Origin: Thozetella sp. PMI_491
Taxonomy: Eukaryota > Ascomycota > Sordariomycetes > Chaetosphaeriales > Chaetosphaeriaceae
DNA length: 64,000 nucleotides
NCBI GenBank assembly: GCA_021432635.1
Contig: MU270042.1
Span: 183,577-247,576 of the forward strand
Reading direction: 5' to 3'
Positions 10,666 to 22,265 of the stretch are shown in pieces. Positions within the stretch are counted from its first letter, which is position 1; each line of letters starts with the position of its first letter. A model generated the notes under the pieces. The model ran no database searches. It was not told the origin of the DNA and was given only the letters and a program-made list of their open reading frames with translations. The translations under genes and the position numbers were made by a program.

Positions 10666-10726
10666 CCAGCAGTGTAATAAAGCTAATGAACGTTCATGTA
10701 CAGGTTGTGTATCTCGGCGAGGGTCC

Positions 10727-11560
10727 TCGGCTCCTGTCATAACGTCTCGCAGGTCTACAGCAACGCAATAATGGTGGATCTAACCTCCAGCCTCGTCAGA
10801 GATGGCTGGGGATCTATCCTGGCAGGGATGCTTGGCAGAGACTCCAGGGATAACAGCGCTGGGAACTTGTGATCCAAGCAAACGACTAGTCAGCGTTGTG
10901 TTTACGCCACCGAATGAAGCCGCTCGAGGCTAGATTATGCAGGGTGCCCAGAACATATCAACCTAATTCTAGCAAGGCATTTCCAGGGCTTAGCAACACC
11001 CAGCACTTAATAATTAATCTAAGATACATGTCACTCCATCTGCCGCTGCAGCATGTTACGTGTTCTGGGGGGTGTAGGCAACAGGGGAAGAGAACATAGA
11101 TAGTACTCTCCGAGGAGTACCTACTGGCGTACTGCCATAAAGGGTAACCAAGAGGAAAGGGGTATCTATAGTATGTTTTAGTGAGTCATGCCAACGTAGC
11201 AGACAGGCTTTATGCATTGGCCTCGGCACGCTGCTAGAGCGGCATATCGCATCCATTCTGTGGTACCTCATGCCGCTGCCGGCGGTGCCCATCAAAGGCC
11301 GTCTACTTTCTCCGCAGGGGTTGAACATAGCCGCCCTGGATTGTCCCAGCCTCCAGCATAGGAGAGGTGCTCGACGCCCAACGCCTTGGCCTGGAACAAG
11401 GGGAGTTGCTGCATGGAACTTGAGCGCCCTAGTCGGTGATTTAGACGGTGTACGAGGCGAGTGTGGGTATATGCCTCTCCTGATAAAGGTACTTGGCACG
11501 TATGTATCTCCGTCACACGATGGTGATTCTATAGCTAAGGTGTAGAATCCGCTCAACCAT
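10727..11560. repeat. Dispersed repeat family 1, copy 1
   Basis: This is the longest copy of a noncoding repeat. Its left part (10912-11195) matches 38203-38465; its right part (11231-11485) matches 24257-24540 and 38686-38900. Fragments match, inverted, at 31200-31480 and 45615-45805. It contains the core catggaacttgag at 11412-11424. No coding capacity is shared between copies. Confidence 0.75.
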
Positions 11561-11803
11561 GCATGGGGCCTATGTGGCTACTACAAGCCTTCTCCAGCTC
11601 AGCCATATACCTGCTATAACATTGCACTTGAAGCACCTTATCTCCGAGGTACGCTGCAGCAATTGGTAATCGTTACTGAAGATAAAGGCGTGGCGTGGTT
11701 TTAAGGCTATCTTGCCAAGGCTGTAATCTACAGTTTTCTAACCCAATCTGCCTTCGGCTAAGTTTTCTTCACCTTGTTTAGCACTGGTCCTGTAACACTA
11801 CCC

Positions 11804-12612
11804 GATGTCCCTGTGCCCCGAGCAATGCTTTTACGAGGGATTGGCTAGCAAGCGTTCTCATGCATTAACCGAAGGGCCGATAAGAACCATACTTGGCACC
11901 TTCAGAGCCTCACCGACAGCCCTGCAATCGTGGCAAGGAGGCTGGGATCCTTGCATCACCCCCCCTGAAGCTGGCCAACTGTGGTGAGGCGGCCGATTCT
12001 GCCACCCCATGGAAATTGCAGAGAGGGGGTACGCCAGACATTTCTATAGCCTCTGGTCAGCCGGACGTGGTGTGTATATAGTAGCTGTCTCTTCCAGTAA
12101 GGTAGCTGTGAATCGCACCTCGATTCCCCTGTGATCTGGACGCGACGGCGCTCTGGCGGCCTGTGATCCGGACCGAGATGTACTTCGTTTGTGTGACATG
12201 GTGACCGACCTCTTGCACGGCGATCATTAACTCTTGCTACATGGAACTTGAGGTTTGGGCAGTGACATGGAGGCCGGGGACCCAAGAATCAAGGCGCCAC
12301 TATGAAGAGTCAGCCAAGCTCTGACTAGCTTATATATTCCGACATAGGCAAGAGATGTCCTGCAGCCCGTGGACGGGGGTTAAGGGGAAGGGGTATATGA
12401 AGAGTTATTCGCCGTACCCCTCCCGTAGGGGCGAGGGTCGGGATGTTGGGGGTAGCAGAGTCCCTGTAGAGGGTTAGAAGTGAAGGCTGCAGCTGCGCCC
12501 GACTGCCGGCCAACCTACTTGCCTTGACACCAGCAGATCGAGGAGCCAGTGAATTGAAGGTCTGGTGACCTTGGCGCCGCCCACCCTTACATAGGTGGAA
12601 ATGTTCCGTCAT
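11804..12612. repeat. Dispersed repeat family 2, copy 1
   Basis: This copy matches 35719-36272. The shared blocks are gattggctagcaagc with gggccgataagaacca at the left, and gagatgtacttcgtttgtgt onward at the right. It contains catggaacttgag at 12240-12252. The copy at 35.7 kb is shorter by internal deletion. Confidence 0.75.
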
Positions 12613-14241
12613 CTTTTGGATAGCCTAAAGGCTGAATTCTTGATGCATTCATGGAATGTAGCTGCAACAGGAAGTAGTCGATCCTGAGAGATAGCCACAA
12701 GAGCTTAGAAAGACGGGCACCAGCCATGGGCAAGATAGTGCTCGTGCCGATGCGTGCGTGCGAGGCTGTTAGGGACTCGGCTACGAAATTTCGTTCCTGG
12801 CGCTACTCGTGCCGCTAGGCCCGCCGCGCCGGATTGGACACGACACGTCCAGGACATTTAGTCGGTCACGCTCTTTGCGGCGCTGTCTACCGGTTTTGTT
12901 AGGACATACGACTGCTGCGATGTTGCAGTCCGGCCAAAGAGGTGGAAATGATTGGCTATGGATGCAATGCTGGTACTCTTCGAAGGAGTGCAGTCGCATT
13001 TACGCCCTGCTTCGGTCAGTGGCTACTCTGATGCCCAACAGGATATCCTGCCGGGGTTGGGAAAGCCTGTTGAGAATGATGTGGGTAAGAGGGAGCATTG
13101 GAGGCCGCGAGGAAGCTGCCATGGCACCGACTGATCCCCCTGCGAGTGCTCAGGCTGCTATGTGGAGGATCACATGCGACTCACGTCAATGTGATGGTAT
13201 ACGATGCCTCTCGGAACCCACCGTGAGTGGGAGCTAGCTCGCTGTGCGCGCCTGGTTGTCCGCACGCCAAAACACGTCACTTGGAGTGACGACCACGTCT
13301 TCGCCAATAAAGTACTAAGCTCTGCGGCGTAGCGGTTCCATTCGTCTCGGGGTAACGCGGGATTCGTGAACTGAATGCTACGCTGCCGGGTCTCTCCCAG
13401 CCCCTGACGCCACGAATTAATTGATAATCGTGTCCTATGCCGTTACTGGCCGCCTTATGTGGCCATGGCCGTGAAAACGGCCGCTGAGTTGGCCGGTTGA
13501 GGCGAACTCTGGGTGCTACCCTGTGGCAGGCTGGCTTTATGCGTTGGCGGGTGACTCACTAAATCACAGTAGGGGGTCCGCGAGGGCCATCCGTACTCGC
13601 TTTGGTATACTACTATGGTCATCTGTGGAAGTCGCCGCGCTTCTCTGCATGGGAGGCAATACCCAAGAGGTGCGAGGCAGGACCAATAGCGCCTCGAACC
13701 ACGCCGAACCACTTCCAAAGCCGTGACGAACTACCTGGAGCCTGATCGGTCCTTTCACCGGGCATCTGCGGTGTAGTGACATTCCAACCCATGCCTCCAC
13801 CAGTCCTTCCACCGAGCTGAATTCAAATTGTACACCCGCCGTATGCGACCGAGCCACTGCTTACCATCTTCGAGTCAAGATCACCAAAAACAGTTGGGTG
13901 GAATAGAGCTGTAAAGTAGAATTTGTCACCGCACCACGTAAGCTAACATCCCGGCGCGGTTACAATGTGTTAGCCCCGGGATGAGACCCTATATGGGGAG
14001 TTTGACCCAGCGACATGGAGGCCCCAGCGCGCGGGCTTAGGACTTTAAGGAGAGCAAGCAATCACCAAGAATCGAAATTCCCTCTCATTTTTGAAGAATA
14101 ATAGCACTATTGGAACAGAAACTAGTCTCTGAAGCTGGGGTTCATCCCCATTCAATGTTTGTGTCTCTAGGGTTCTCGTGATGTCCATAGCTTTGTGGTG
14201 CCAACGCTTTAACCATTCTTCATTCACCGTGACGTTCAGTG
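12613..14241. other. Decayed sequence, no gene seen
   Basis: No domain is visible. A fragment at 13488-13585 (tatgcgttggcgggtgactc) recurs at 24048-24152 and, more diverged, at 31095-31190. The stretch next to 14241 is likely the 3' flank of the C2H2 gene. Confidence 0.45.
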
Positions 14242-15012
14242 TCATTTTCTGGGGCGACCTACTGACTTGTATCCCTCGTGACACGTGCGATAATGCCGAT
14301 TCAGTCCATCCATCCTGGTGTAAGTTCTTTCCTCGGCACAAAGGTCGCACCGTACCTTGATCGCACGGTGAATCGAGTTCTCGTGGCGAGTGAGATCGTA
14401 GGGCCGCGAAAAGAGACGGTCACATGGTTTGCCAGTGTTTGGATTGATGTTATTGCACTTATACAGCCCATTCTGAGTACTCGGATGGAGCGTAGTGAGC
14501 TCCTTCGTGATGTCTTCCCTATCGGCGGCCCTGGACATGGGGGCTTGCTCTGGCCCTATAGACGTGGTTGAACGCTTAGGCATCCGCGCCCGCCTCATCC
14601 GCGCTTGGGACCGTCGAGGCGACAAGAGAGACGCGGGACCAGTGCCGAAAATGCCCGGAAGCAACCCGGGATCTCTAAGATCCTGGGTATCACTTTGACG
14701 CGGTGTATGCAATCCGTAGTCGTGAGGTGTCGATACTGATTCTGATGACTGTCGCTGAGATCGAACTATGAATTCTGGACTTGTTGGGTCTGCTCGAACG
14801 TCTTCATGGGCATGTGATCTATAACGCCCGTCTATACTGTTGCCGTTAGACGCAACGTAAGGCAGGTATGGATTATTGATCGGTCGGGGCGGAAAATCAT
14901 CTCTCGCTGGGAGATGATGAGCCGCAGGCGGAAAGCAAGTGGTGACAATGATATTCATGTCGAACTTTGTAGCTTCGGTCGCCACTTGTGGGTGTATGAC
15001 AGCCATTGACAT
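14242..15012 (-). CDS. C2H2 zinc-finger transcription factor, Rpn4-like finger pair (256 aa)
   Basis: The reverse frame is single and uninterrupted. The first ATG is at 15012 (MSMAVIHPQVATEATKF); the frame is open back to a stop at 15106-15108 without another ATG. The long N-terminal part is Pro/Ser-rich and low in structure. Two zinc fingers end the protein. Finger 1 is YKCNNINPNTGKPCDRLF with RHENSIH; its long Cys-Cys loop is of the kind seen in Rpn4-type proteins. Finger 2 is VRCDLCAEE with RHYRTCH. A basic tail (SVGRPRK) follows. The SRPYDLTRHE stretch is the part most like Rpn4, a proteasome-gene activator. The target genes here are unknown. An upstream exon cannot be excluded. Confidence 0.75.
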   Translation of the reverse strand: MSMAVIHPQVATEATKFDMNIIVTTCFPPAAHHLPARDDFPPRPINNPYLPYVASNGNSIDGRYRSHAHEDVRADPTSPEFIVRSQRQSSESVSTPHDYGLHTPRQSDTQDLRDPGLLPGIFGTGPASLLSPRRSQARMRRARMPKRSTTSIGPEQAPMSRAADREDITKELTTLHPSTQNGLYKCNNINPNTGKPCDRLFSRPYDLTRHENSIHRAIKVRCDLCAEERTYTRMDGLNRHYRTCHEGYKSVGRPRK

Positions 15013-15239
15013 AGGCGTGAGGGATGTCGGACTAGTTGTGGTAATTAAGGGACGAGAGCCTGGATGCCTAATCGTAGATAAATCATTACTTGTCCGCAAA
15101 GCCACTTAGGCCTGTGAGATCAATTTGGAGGGCAGGAGAACAGGTGAACGTACATTGAGAAGGTGGACTCTTGGCTTGTGTATGGAATTGTCGGTGGTAG
15201 ACTCATACTAGACACCTCGGGCAAGTCGTCTTGTAGAGT

Positions 15240-15595
15240 GTTCCCCCGACCTGGTGTAGTGGCTGTTGGAAATAGCAAGGTGGCAAGCATAGCGTATGTA
15301 AGAACGGCGGCGTCAATGGTGACGTCCTTAGTGGCTGTGACTCTGGTCCTATGCAAACTTTGAGGAGTCAAGGAAGAAAAGGATGCAGATTTGCCGCACG
15401 CCGAAGCTGGCAAAGCCTTGCGATAACAGCGAGGCAAGAGGGTTTTAAAGCCCGCCGTTTTCTTCACAGCCTGATCGCCATACTTGGCAGCCAACATCCG
15501 CACGGCTGTGCCGTGGCACAAATGAGAAACGTTTAAGAGGGCTGGGGTTGCTTCGCTCGAAGCGGAGTCTCGTTGGCTGTATTACGCTGTCAAGG
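15240..15595. repeat. Dispersed repeat family 3, copy 1
   Basis: Positions 15396-15592 match 34018-34178, including agctggcaaagccttgcgat and the stretch at the right end around ggctgtattacgct. In each copy a reverse frame crosses the repeat and shares TLLPRCYRKALPA and YGDQ-VKK. This may be a remnant of a coding mobile element or of a gene. Confidence 0.7.
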
Positions 15596-17711
15596 GCCTG
15601 AACATTGTGACTTGTAATCGCTCGCTCTGTCTACCTAGTCTTACACGTCGTGGGACTGTCCTCAAATCTCGGGCACCTCGCGTCTTCATCCTATTTCACC
15701 ATGGCCGGTACCGGTGCCAGCGCCAGTCCCAATAAGAGGAAGCTCTCGAGCCCGCTCCAGACACCCATAGCTGCCTACGCATAGCACAGCCATAGCCGAG
15801 CACAACTACAAGGGACATTCGGGCACAAGAGACCATCCGACGGCTATATCTCGAATAGCGGCGACCGCTGAAGAAGTCGTGCCACCTCGTAAAGTTGCCC
15901 GGGAAGGCAGTGGACACGATGGGTCCAGATAGTAGCCCGACTCGGCTAGACTTTGTTTGCCGCTCGTCGCAAAGGCGGACTGGGACCGAAGAGGTCTTAG
16001 GCGTGGCGGTACCGTGGGCGGTGGCGGGTAGGTTCTTGAGGGTCGGTTTACGAAAAGCCATTGCCCGGCACGAGGCTTGACCTCCTGACACGGACATCGG
16101 CGGCATATTCCGTAGTACCCGGTAAGGGGGCAGTTGTTTCCGGATCTGGGCGCAGTGACTGTGCCATCCAGCTCGGAGAAGCCGTCCTCACGCGGGAAGG
16201 TGGTGGATAGGTGGTGTCAGGCACACTAACCAGGCAAAAGTGCCGGTTGGCTAGCCAGGCTGTCATGCATACCTCGCCCTTGGGCGAGATGATTGCCTGT
16301 TGGACTTTGCAATTTGTTCCCCGGGGCAAAAGGTTGTGTCCGGATGGTGGCCCGGTCGGCTGGCCCTTGTTTGCCGCCAAGCTTGCCTCGACGCGCTGGG
16401 AGGAATACGGTCTTTGAGGCGGCCTTCAATCTCCACAGCCTTGTCTAACTCATCACCATCACTAACAGTATGATGCATCACTATCACCAATATTTCCCCG
16501 AGTCATAAGGGATCCGTTCCAGGCAGTCAAAGTCTGATGTTTGCATGAGAATGCTGTACATCCAATCATTTCTGCTGTTGGTGACAGATCTGTACACCGA
16601 AACGTACTCACTGCCAATGATTAGACCCTAGGTTTTGGCTCGTTTGTGTACGGGCAGGCGGCGAACGGCCAGACGGCTGGCCGGAATTGTCCGGCCTATC
16701 ACGCATACGCTTGACCCAGCCAACGCCCACTACCCGTTCCTCTCTCATCCATACGCCCTCCAGATGCTGAGGCAGCAACGGCTTCCTGTCCTGCCGCGCG
16801 ACTACTACCGTACCGACGTAGGAACGCCACTCCGGAGGTGCAAATCCGGATTCCGGTCGATGTGGAGACATGTGATCATTTGATTGTCGAGATCCGCCCG
16901 GTGGTCAGACCGAGTGCCGACGCGGTGGAACACCAGCGGAACCTCGATGCGACCTGGCACAGGAGGCACCGAGTTGGAGAAGACGGGATGGTCTGCTTGG
17001 ACCATCGTCGCAGACCAAGGTGCGAACCTAGCTTTCTCGCCATCACACCGCACGATGACGGCTTGGATGGACCCTGGCATGCCAGACGTAGTGGAAGTGG
17101 CCGTAGTGGATCCTATGGACTTGGGAAGTGTGGAGGCAGCGGGGGCTGGCGCTTGCTCGGAGCCCATGGCTACGATATACAATCTTGTGCAGTCGACAGT
17201 ATAAATATTGGTGGAATGTTACAACGGGAAGGATATCAGGATGGAACCAGCCGGACAAACTTTTGAATAAAAATGGAATGATGCCACAAGACGGGCTCGA
17301 AACGGTTATGCGGCGGAACATGACAAGCTGAGTTGTAAGCCACTGTCTGTGCGTAGCGATTTAGACTTTAAATGGAAAGTTTAGGTCATGGGCGGACGCC
17401 CCGAGCACTATATCTTCCCTTGCTAAGGCGGCTTAAACTGCCTATAAAGCCGGTGCTACGCACCTCTTGGCCTCCCCCTTCTCTTTCCTTCATTTCTTCC
17501 AGTCACTGCCTAAGAGACGGACCGCTTAACAAACCACAGGGCACCGTCGCGCATTCTCGGCCAATCCAGGTAGTACTTACAAGTCCCTCCCCAAGGCAAG
17601 TGCCTTGGGACTGGCCGCTTTCCTAGGCTGTCAGTCTCGTTCCGAAAAGGCGATGGCGGAACCCGAAGGGGGCCGGTATCCTGTGTGACCGAGGTTGAGC
17701 GCCGGTCCGCT
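15596..17711. other. Decayed sequence
   Basis: Overlapping medium-length frames occur on both strands, typical of GC-rich noncoding DNA. Nothing recognisable is seen. Frames at 16838-17266 lack any motif. Confidence 0.4.
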
Positions 17712-17835
17712 GCAGGGCCACACTGAGATGCAGGGCCCCTGGTTCCCGGTTCCAGGGCCACACCGAGACCCCTGGATCCCGGTTCCAGGGCCACACTGAG
17801 ATACAGGGCCACACTGAGATGCAGGGCCCCTGGAT
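17712..17835. repeat. Minisatellite (CAGGGCCACACTGAGATG-type units)
   Basis: Alternating units of about 20 nt (cagggccacactgagatg) and about 30 nt (cccctggatcccggttc) are repeated at least four times. The reverse frame through it gives a repetitive Leu/Ser/Ala peptide that I do not consider a gene. Confidence 0.75.
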
Positions 17836-18006
17836 CACTCCTGGGCAAACACAAGAGTCGGTACAATTAGGTCAAGGGGATAAACAAACAGTATCATTGA
17901 AAACGTGCTACATAACCACTCTCCTTTCCTCAATAGTTCTCCAATTCCGCGTGTTAATGCTAGGCTACGGCTAGCTGGGAGGTGACTCTATTAACTGATT
18001 AGCTGT

Positions 18007-18237
18007 TTATATAATAGACAACGGCAGACTTGTAGACGGACAAGAGCGGCTGTTCAGCTTTGTGTTCCGGGCTGTTAGCCGCGCCAGTTCCAGCTCCTTG
18101 GGGAGTTCCGGGTTGCGCTTGAGAATTTCCGCATTACGCCTTTTTCGTTGTTCTTCTGTCATGGGCATCGGAATCGGCTTCCCTTCTAAGGAAAGGAAAG
18201 TCCCGTAGGGGGCGGTCGGCTTGCCAGCGGCGTTCAT
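18007..18237 (-). CDS. Small hypothetical protein (76 aa)
   Basis: ATG at 18237 opens MNAAGKPTAPYGTFLSLEGK, followed by the charged helix TEEQRKRRNAEILKRNPE and LPKELELARL. The amphipathic, Lys/Arg/Glu-rich composition differs from the GC-driven frames around it. No domain is recognised and there is no intron. It could be a remnant of a larger gene. Confidence 0.4.
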   Translation of the reverse strand: MNAAGKPTAPYGTFLSLEGKPIPMPMTEEQRKRRNAEILKRNPELPKELELARLTARNTKLNSRSCPSTSLPLSII

Positions 18238-19111
18238 GTCGTGAGTTTTCGTGACGCTGTCGTCTTTCCGTAATTGAGATTGGGTGTCAAATTGCCCCGA
18301 CCTTAGTGGGGGTTGGCATTAATATAGCATTGGGGCTTGATGACTCACCTGAGACGGAGCCCAGCCACTTAGCGCCACCTCACGTCAGCTGCCTCCACAG
18401 CTCCTTTGTCGAGAAGCTACGTCAGTGGCAAGCCACCTTTCTGTGTCGCACGTGGTTTCTCCTGAATGGTAGCCTTATAGTTAAGCCTCGCCCCAATCCA
18501 AACTGAGCCCAAATGCTCACCACTCTGTAGCGGTAGGCCTGGCGGCGATCACGCCCGCCCGGGAAAGGAGACCCGCGATACGGCGGTAGCGTCCGCATAA
18601 TTGGCAACACGAATAGGACGACGCAACGGACTACTACGTTTATAAAATGCTCTCTTACATGCCTATGGAGATCTCACACGCCACGCGTTGATCGATTTCA
18701 GCACGGCGCTTCTTGCCAGCCACTCACTAGCCACAATTACTCAGCCCCTCAATTACTCCTAGCCAATGGAAAGGGGAGGTTTCGGGATTCATTATCCCAG
18801 CTATGAGTGCCGTACCTACGCTTCGTGAACTTCGATCCGGCCAAACAATCACACCACCTCACACCACCAGCATTTGGAACTTGAGGATAATTAGGTGAAG
18901 GAGAATAGCATCTAAGCTATGGCTGCTAGTCGAGTCAAAAGTAGAATAAAGATAAAGTCCAATTGGTCGATAATGACAGTCAATCCGGTTGGCCAAGCCG
19001 GACGTTGAAAAGGAAAAAGAAGGAGAAGATTCTGCTATTCCGTTCTTCGCACTGTCCCACCGGTATGGCTCCTCGTCCCTCATTTCCAGGGGCTCCCCAT
19101 GGCCCTTTCCT
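18238..19111. other. Intergenic, no gene seen
   Basis: Frames are short on both strands. The part next to 19111 is the 3' flank of the repeat-rich gene. Confidence 0.35.
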
Positions 19112-19717
19112 TTACTCAGCCTCAGGGTCGAAAATTGGATCGCAAAAGGGGGTGCAGTATTGACCGCATTCATTGTCCGAGCACCAGACCTTCTCATACT
19201 CGGGGAACACGATAGCGCCATTATCATAGATAATATCCCCTGCCTCATTTCTAAGCGGCAGCAGAAATGGAATATTCAAATGGTCGGTAAAGTTGATCCT
19301 GTCGCATAAGCATTTCCACCCGATCGTCGCCGGAGTATTTTCGCTCAAGCCACTGTCCGACTTCGAGCTCTTCGAGTTTTTGGAGCTCTTTGAGTTCTTG
19401 GAGCCGCTGGAGTTCTTGGAACTCTTTGAGTTCTTGGAGCTCTTTGAGTTCTTGGAGCTCTTTGAGTTCTTGGAGCCGCTGGAGTGCTTGGAACCATCTG
19501 ACTCTCCGTGGTCCGACCTGGGATCAGAAGCTGCTGTGGTGTCCTGAGCATACGCCATGTTGTCCTGAGCATACGCCGTGTTGTCCTGAGGATACGTCGT
19601 GTTGTCCTGAGCATACGCCGTGTTGTCCTGAACATACGCCGTGTTGTCCTGAGCATACGCCGTGTTGTCCTGAGCATAAACTGGGTTGCCCCGAGCATCC
19701 GTCACGTATTGCCACAT
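19112..19717 (-). CDS. Repeat-rich protein with Cys-containing tail (201 aa)
   Basis: ATG at 19717 opens MWQYVTDARGNPVYAQDN. The frame is open further upstream but without ATG, and a TATA-like box lies about 110 nt upstream of 19717, so this start is preferred. Three parts follow: seven tandem heptads of the type TAYAQDN (about residues 12-60), a Lys/Ser/Asn-rich stretch built of KSSKNS units, and a tail of about 70 residues with ATIGWKCLCDRINF, VWCSDNECGQYC and FCDP. There is no signal peptide. The tail is shared with the exon at 5164-5388. I do not know the function. Both repeat tracts are encoded by minisatellites, so length may differ between strains. Confidence 0.65.
   Translation of the reverse strand: MWQYVTDARGNPVYAQDNTAYAQDNTAYVQDNTAYAQDNTTYPQDNTAYAQDNMAYAQDTTAASDPRSDHGESDGSKHSSGSKNSKSSKNSKSSKNSKSSKNSSGSKNSKSSKNSKSSKSDSGLSENTPATIGWKCLCDRINFTDHLNIPFLLPLRNEAGDIIYDNGAIVFPEYEKVWCSDNECGQYCTPFCDPIFDPEAE
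19355..19500. repeat. Coding minisatellite (KSSKNS units)
   Basis: Units of 15-18 nt (ttcttggagctctttgag) are tandemly repeated and encode the Ser/Lys/Asn tract of the gene at 19112-19717. Confidence 0.85.
19545..19690. repeat. Coding minisatellite (21-nt, AYAQDNT units)
   Basis: Seven units of 21 nt (gccgtgttgtcctgagcatac) encode the heptad tract of the gene at 19112-19717. The unit is a multiple of three, so copy number can change without breaking the frame. Confidence 0.9.
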
Positions 19718-20576
19718 GGTTGCTGATGAAGGGGGTGAAGACTTGGCGTTCAACTTGAAAGTACTGGCAAGTATGAGAGAAGTAGCCCGAGGGTCATAAG
19801 ACACAAACAGCGGGCATTCCCACCTTTTATATATGCGAGTGTTCTGATAGCCACGGCCCTGCTGGCCCACCTGCCCTTTCTTCTCCTTCGGTTGGCACTC
19901 CAGGCGCTCGAGTAGCCCACGAACAGCCGGGAAGAAACCCGGATAAGCCACAGTCAGCTGGCTACCTAGATGTACGATCAAGGCTGATAGTATGTCTGCA
20001 GGCCATATTGCACATCACCGCTCGCCCAACTGGTGTACACTAGGAGGCTGGGTGTGCCCGGAGCGTTCCGCGCGTGCTATCCAAGAAGCCCGACTAATCC
20101 GCCCTAGGATGTTGTTAGTGGGGCTAGACGTCAACTCGGACAAAGGATGCTCGACGGGTCTCTTGATATGCGGCCGGCTTTAGCTCGTGTAACCGACAAC
20201 GTGTTCCAACTAAAATAACACTGCTTTTGGAAAAGAAGAGTCTCGGCCTCAAGCGACGGGCACGGCTGCCTAGACCAACTTAGTTCACGCTAACTGCGTC
20301 CTCATCTTCTCAGTGGACTTTATCTTCTGCTTTGGTGCCACCGCGGATTCCGCCCGAGAGTTATTGCATGCTCCTTCATGGCAGAGGATCCATTCCCTCC
20401 CTATGGGCGGGTGAGGTATAGTCCCGTAGGCATTCTGTAGACCTGTTGTTCGGGCCAACCTAACCGGCTGTTAGTTGCCGGGCGGCTAGGAAACGCTCAA
20501 ACTTGGCACAATATTGGGCCCTGACGCCTCATCACCCGGCCGACGTGTACTGCAAGGCCGACTGACAAGGGTTCAG
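19718..20576. other. Upstream region and decayed sequence
   Basis: Apart from the TATA-like box, nothing is recognised. Confidence 0.35.
19823..19833 (-). promoter_or_regulatory. TATA-like box of the repeat-rich gene
   Basis: TATATAAAAGG on the reverse strand lies about 106-116 nt upstream of the ATG at 19717. Confidence 0.5.
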
Positions 20577-21409
20577 TCACCATCCGGGCAGCCAGCCGGC
20601 CATCTTACGGGCTGCCACGTCGGCTGGGTGTGAACGATAGGCAGCTGCGTGCTGCATGTCTAAATACTCAATGCCCCGAGCCTGGTTTTGCTGGCGCAGC
20701 GCTCTAATCTCCTCGCGCAGCTCGTCCTCTCGGTGCTCTGACGCCTTCCACCGTGTCTTGCGTCGTTGCGAGTTGGAACGCAGATGTCGCGCCCCGGGCC
20801 GCGGGCGCGTTGCCAGCCATGCCGAGGATGCGAGACGAGGTGGTATTAGGAGTATGGCCGCGAGCGGTAGGCGCGGCAGCACGCCGGCCGCCCTCTTATA
20901 CGCGAATCGTGGCGGGTTTGCTATGGCTGCTGCTGGGCGGCGGGCGCGACTGCTTGCGGCCGCACCGAGCCACAAAGGACCGACATTGCGGCGCGCGGGC
21001 ACAAAGAGGCAGCTCTCAGGGCGGCATTCCACCAGCCCGGGCGGCCGAGCCTCCGCTCGCCCGTGCCCGGCCCATGCCTGCGGCAGAGGGAGGGTGCCCT
21101 GCGTCCCTTTTAGGGAGGGGGTTGGGGGGGTGGCCGGCCGTAGCGGCTGCCTTCGGCATCCTCATAAGGACCAGGCGGCCCGCGGACGACAAACCCCCTC
21201 GTCGCGGCCAGTCGTCGAGGAGATCCAACGTTTCTACGCTTCCTAGGCCCTGCCCTCTCGGCCGCCCGGAAGCGGACGGCGGCACAGACGCGGCATTAGT
21301 AGGAACTCGGGGCACAAAGGAGCCAGAAATGTGGCTGCCCGGCCGGGCTGCCGCAAAGCAGCGGAAGACCCGGGGAAGCCAGGCGTTCCCCGCCACCCCG
21401 AAAACCTAG
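20577..21409. repeat. GC-rich repeat with coiled-coil frame remnant
   Basis: Positions 20577-20700 match 23540-23640 (ccgccacgtc, ggcagctgc). Long frames open on both strands reflect the GC content. On the reverse strand, HREDELREEIRALRQQNQAR is a plausible coiled coil. Similar short coiled-coil frames appear at 29611-30036 and 46990-47281. I read these as remnants of a dispersed element, not as genes. Confidence 0.45.
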
Positions 21410-22014
21410 ATAATTTCAGCTCCACAATTCTTTTTAGGAAATAATTTCTGTTAGTGAGGCTCTGGAGTCACAGGGTGTGCACCGACGTGGCCCTTGTGGC
21501 ACCGGGCGCATTCTGAGAACAGGTCCGTTGTGATCGGAAGCCGCATGCCGTTAAGGTTTGGGTGGGCGGCCTGGATTGAAGCCCTGCGACGAAGACCCTC
21601 CGTGTGACTGGGCTGCAGATATGCGACCAGCTTCAGTGGAGACTCCGCCCCGTTCTCACGATATTGTGCGCAGCGCAGTGCTTTTACGCTGTATTCCGGC
21701 ACTCAGGAGCCAAGTCTTTCTATGACTCAAACACGCGGTTGGATATCCAATCACCTAACCTAATGCTTAGCCTGCGGTCTCTTGGACCTAGGCAATTTCA
21801 TACTAGTGCCCGCGAAGTCGCTACGCGGGAACCGGAAACATCCCCGAGATAATGGAAGAGCAGGGGGGTCGGGAGAGGAAGATGACCCGACATTGGGCAA
21901 GTTCCATTAACGCCACTGCTAAAAATTAGTGGCTATGCTCTGATGCCCGATGGAGGGTAGGACAGTCAATGCGTTTGGACGTTGCGCCTGATACCGCCGT
22001 GGGATGAGCTGCCA
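21410..22014. other. Decayed sequence
   Basis: A reverse frame at 21451-21702 with CARCHKGHVG lacks an ATG and any partner exon. Nothing firm. Confidence 0.3.
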
Positions 22015-22265
22015 AGGTGCTATACAAATTTCCAACTTCCAAGGCACCGAGATGGAGAAGGCAAACAATCAGAGCTGTCTCCGTATACTGGCGAGCCACG
22101 ATCTCCTAGCGTCTTCTTGGGCGTGGCTAGGAAGCGGCATGGAGTCATTCGCCCCTGGGCTGGACTCAAAGTGACTGCCAAAGAGGAACGGCTGCCTAAC
22201 CCAATGTATCTCAATGCTCTCATGCGACCTAGGTGGCAATATAGCCTCCGACGGAGGTGCTGTGA
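22015..22265. repeat. Dispersed repeat family 4, copy 1
   Basis: This copy matches 37950-38195 (ggtgctatacaaat, cacgatctcct, agcgtcttcttggg, atgtatctcaatgc). At 38.2 kb this family directly abuts family 1. Confidence 0.7.

Noticed and set aside
16805-17266. Overlapping frames of 92-142 codons
   Set aside because: No motif in any frame, no splice partners.
20577-21409. Long frames of 150-218 codons on both strands
   Set aside because: They overlap each other in several frames, are Ala/Arg/Pro/Gly-rich as expected from GC-rich DNA, and only the coiled-coil segment looks protein-like.
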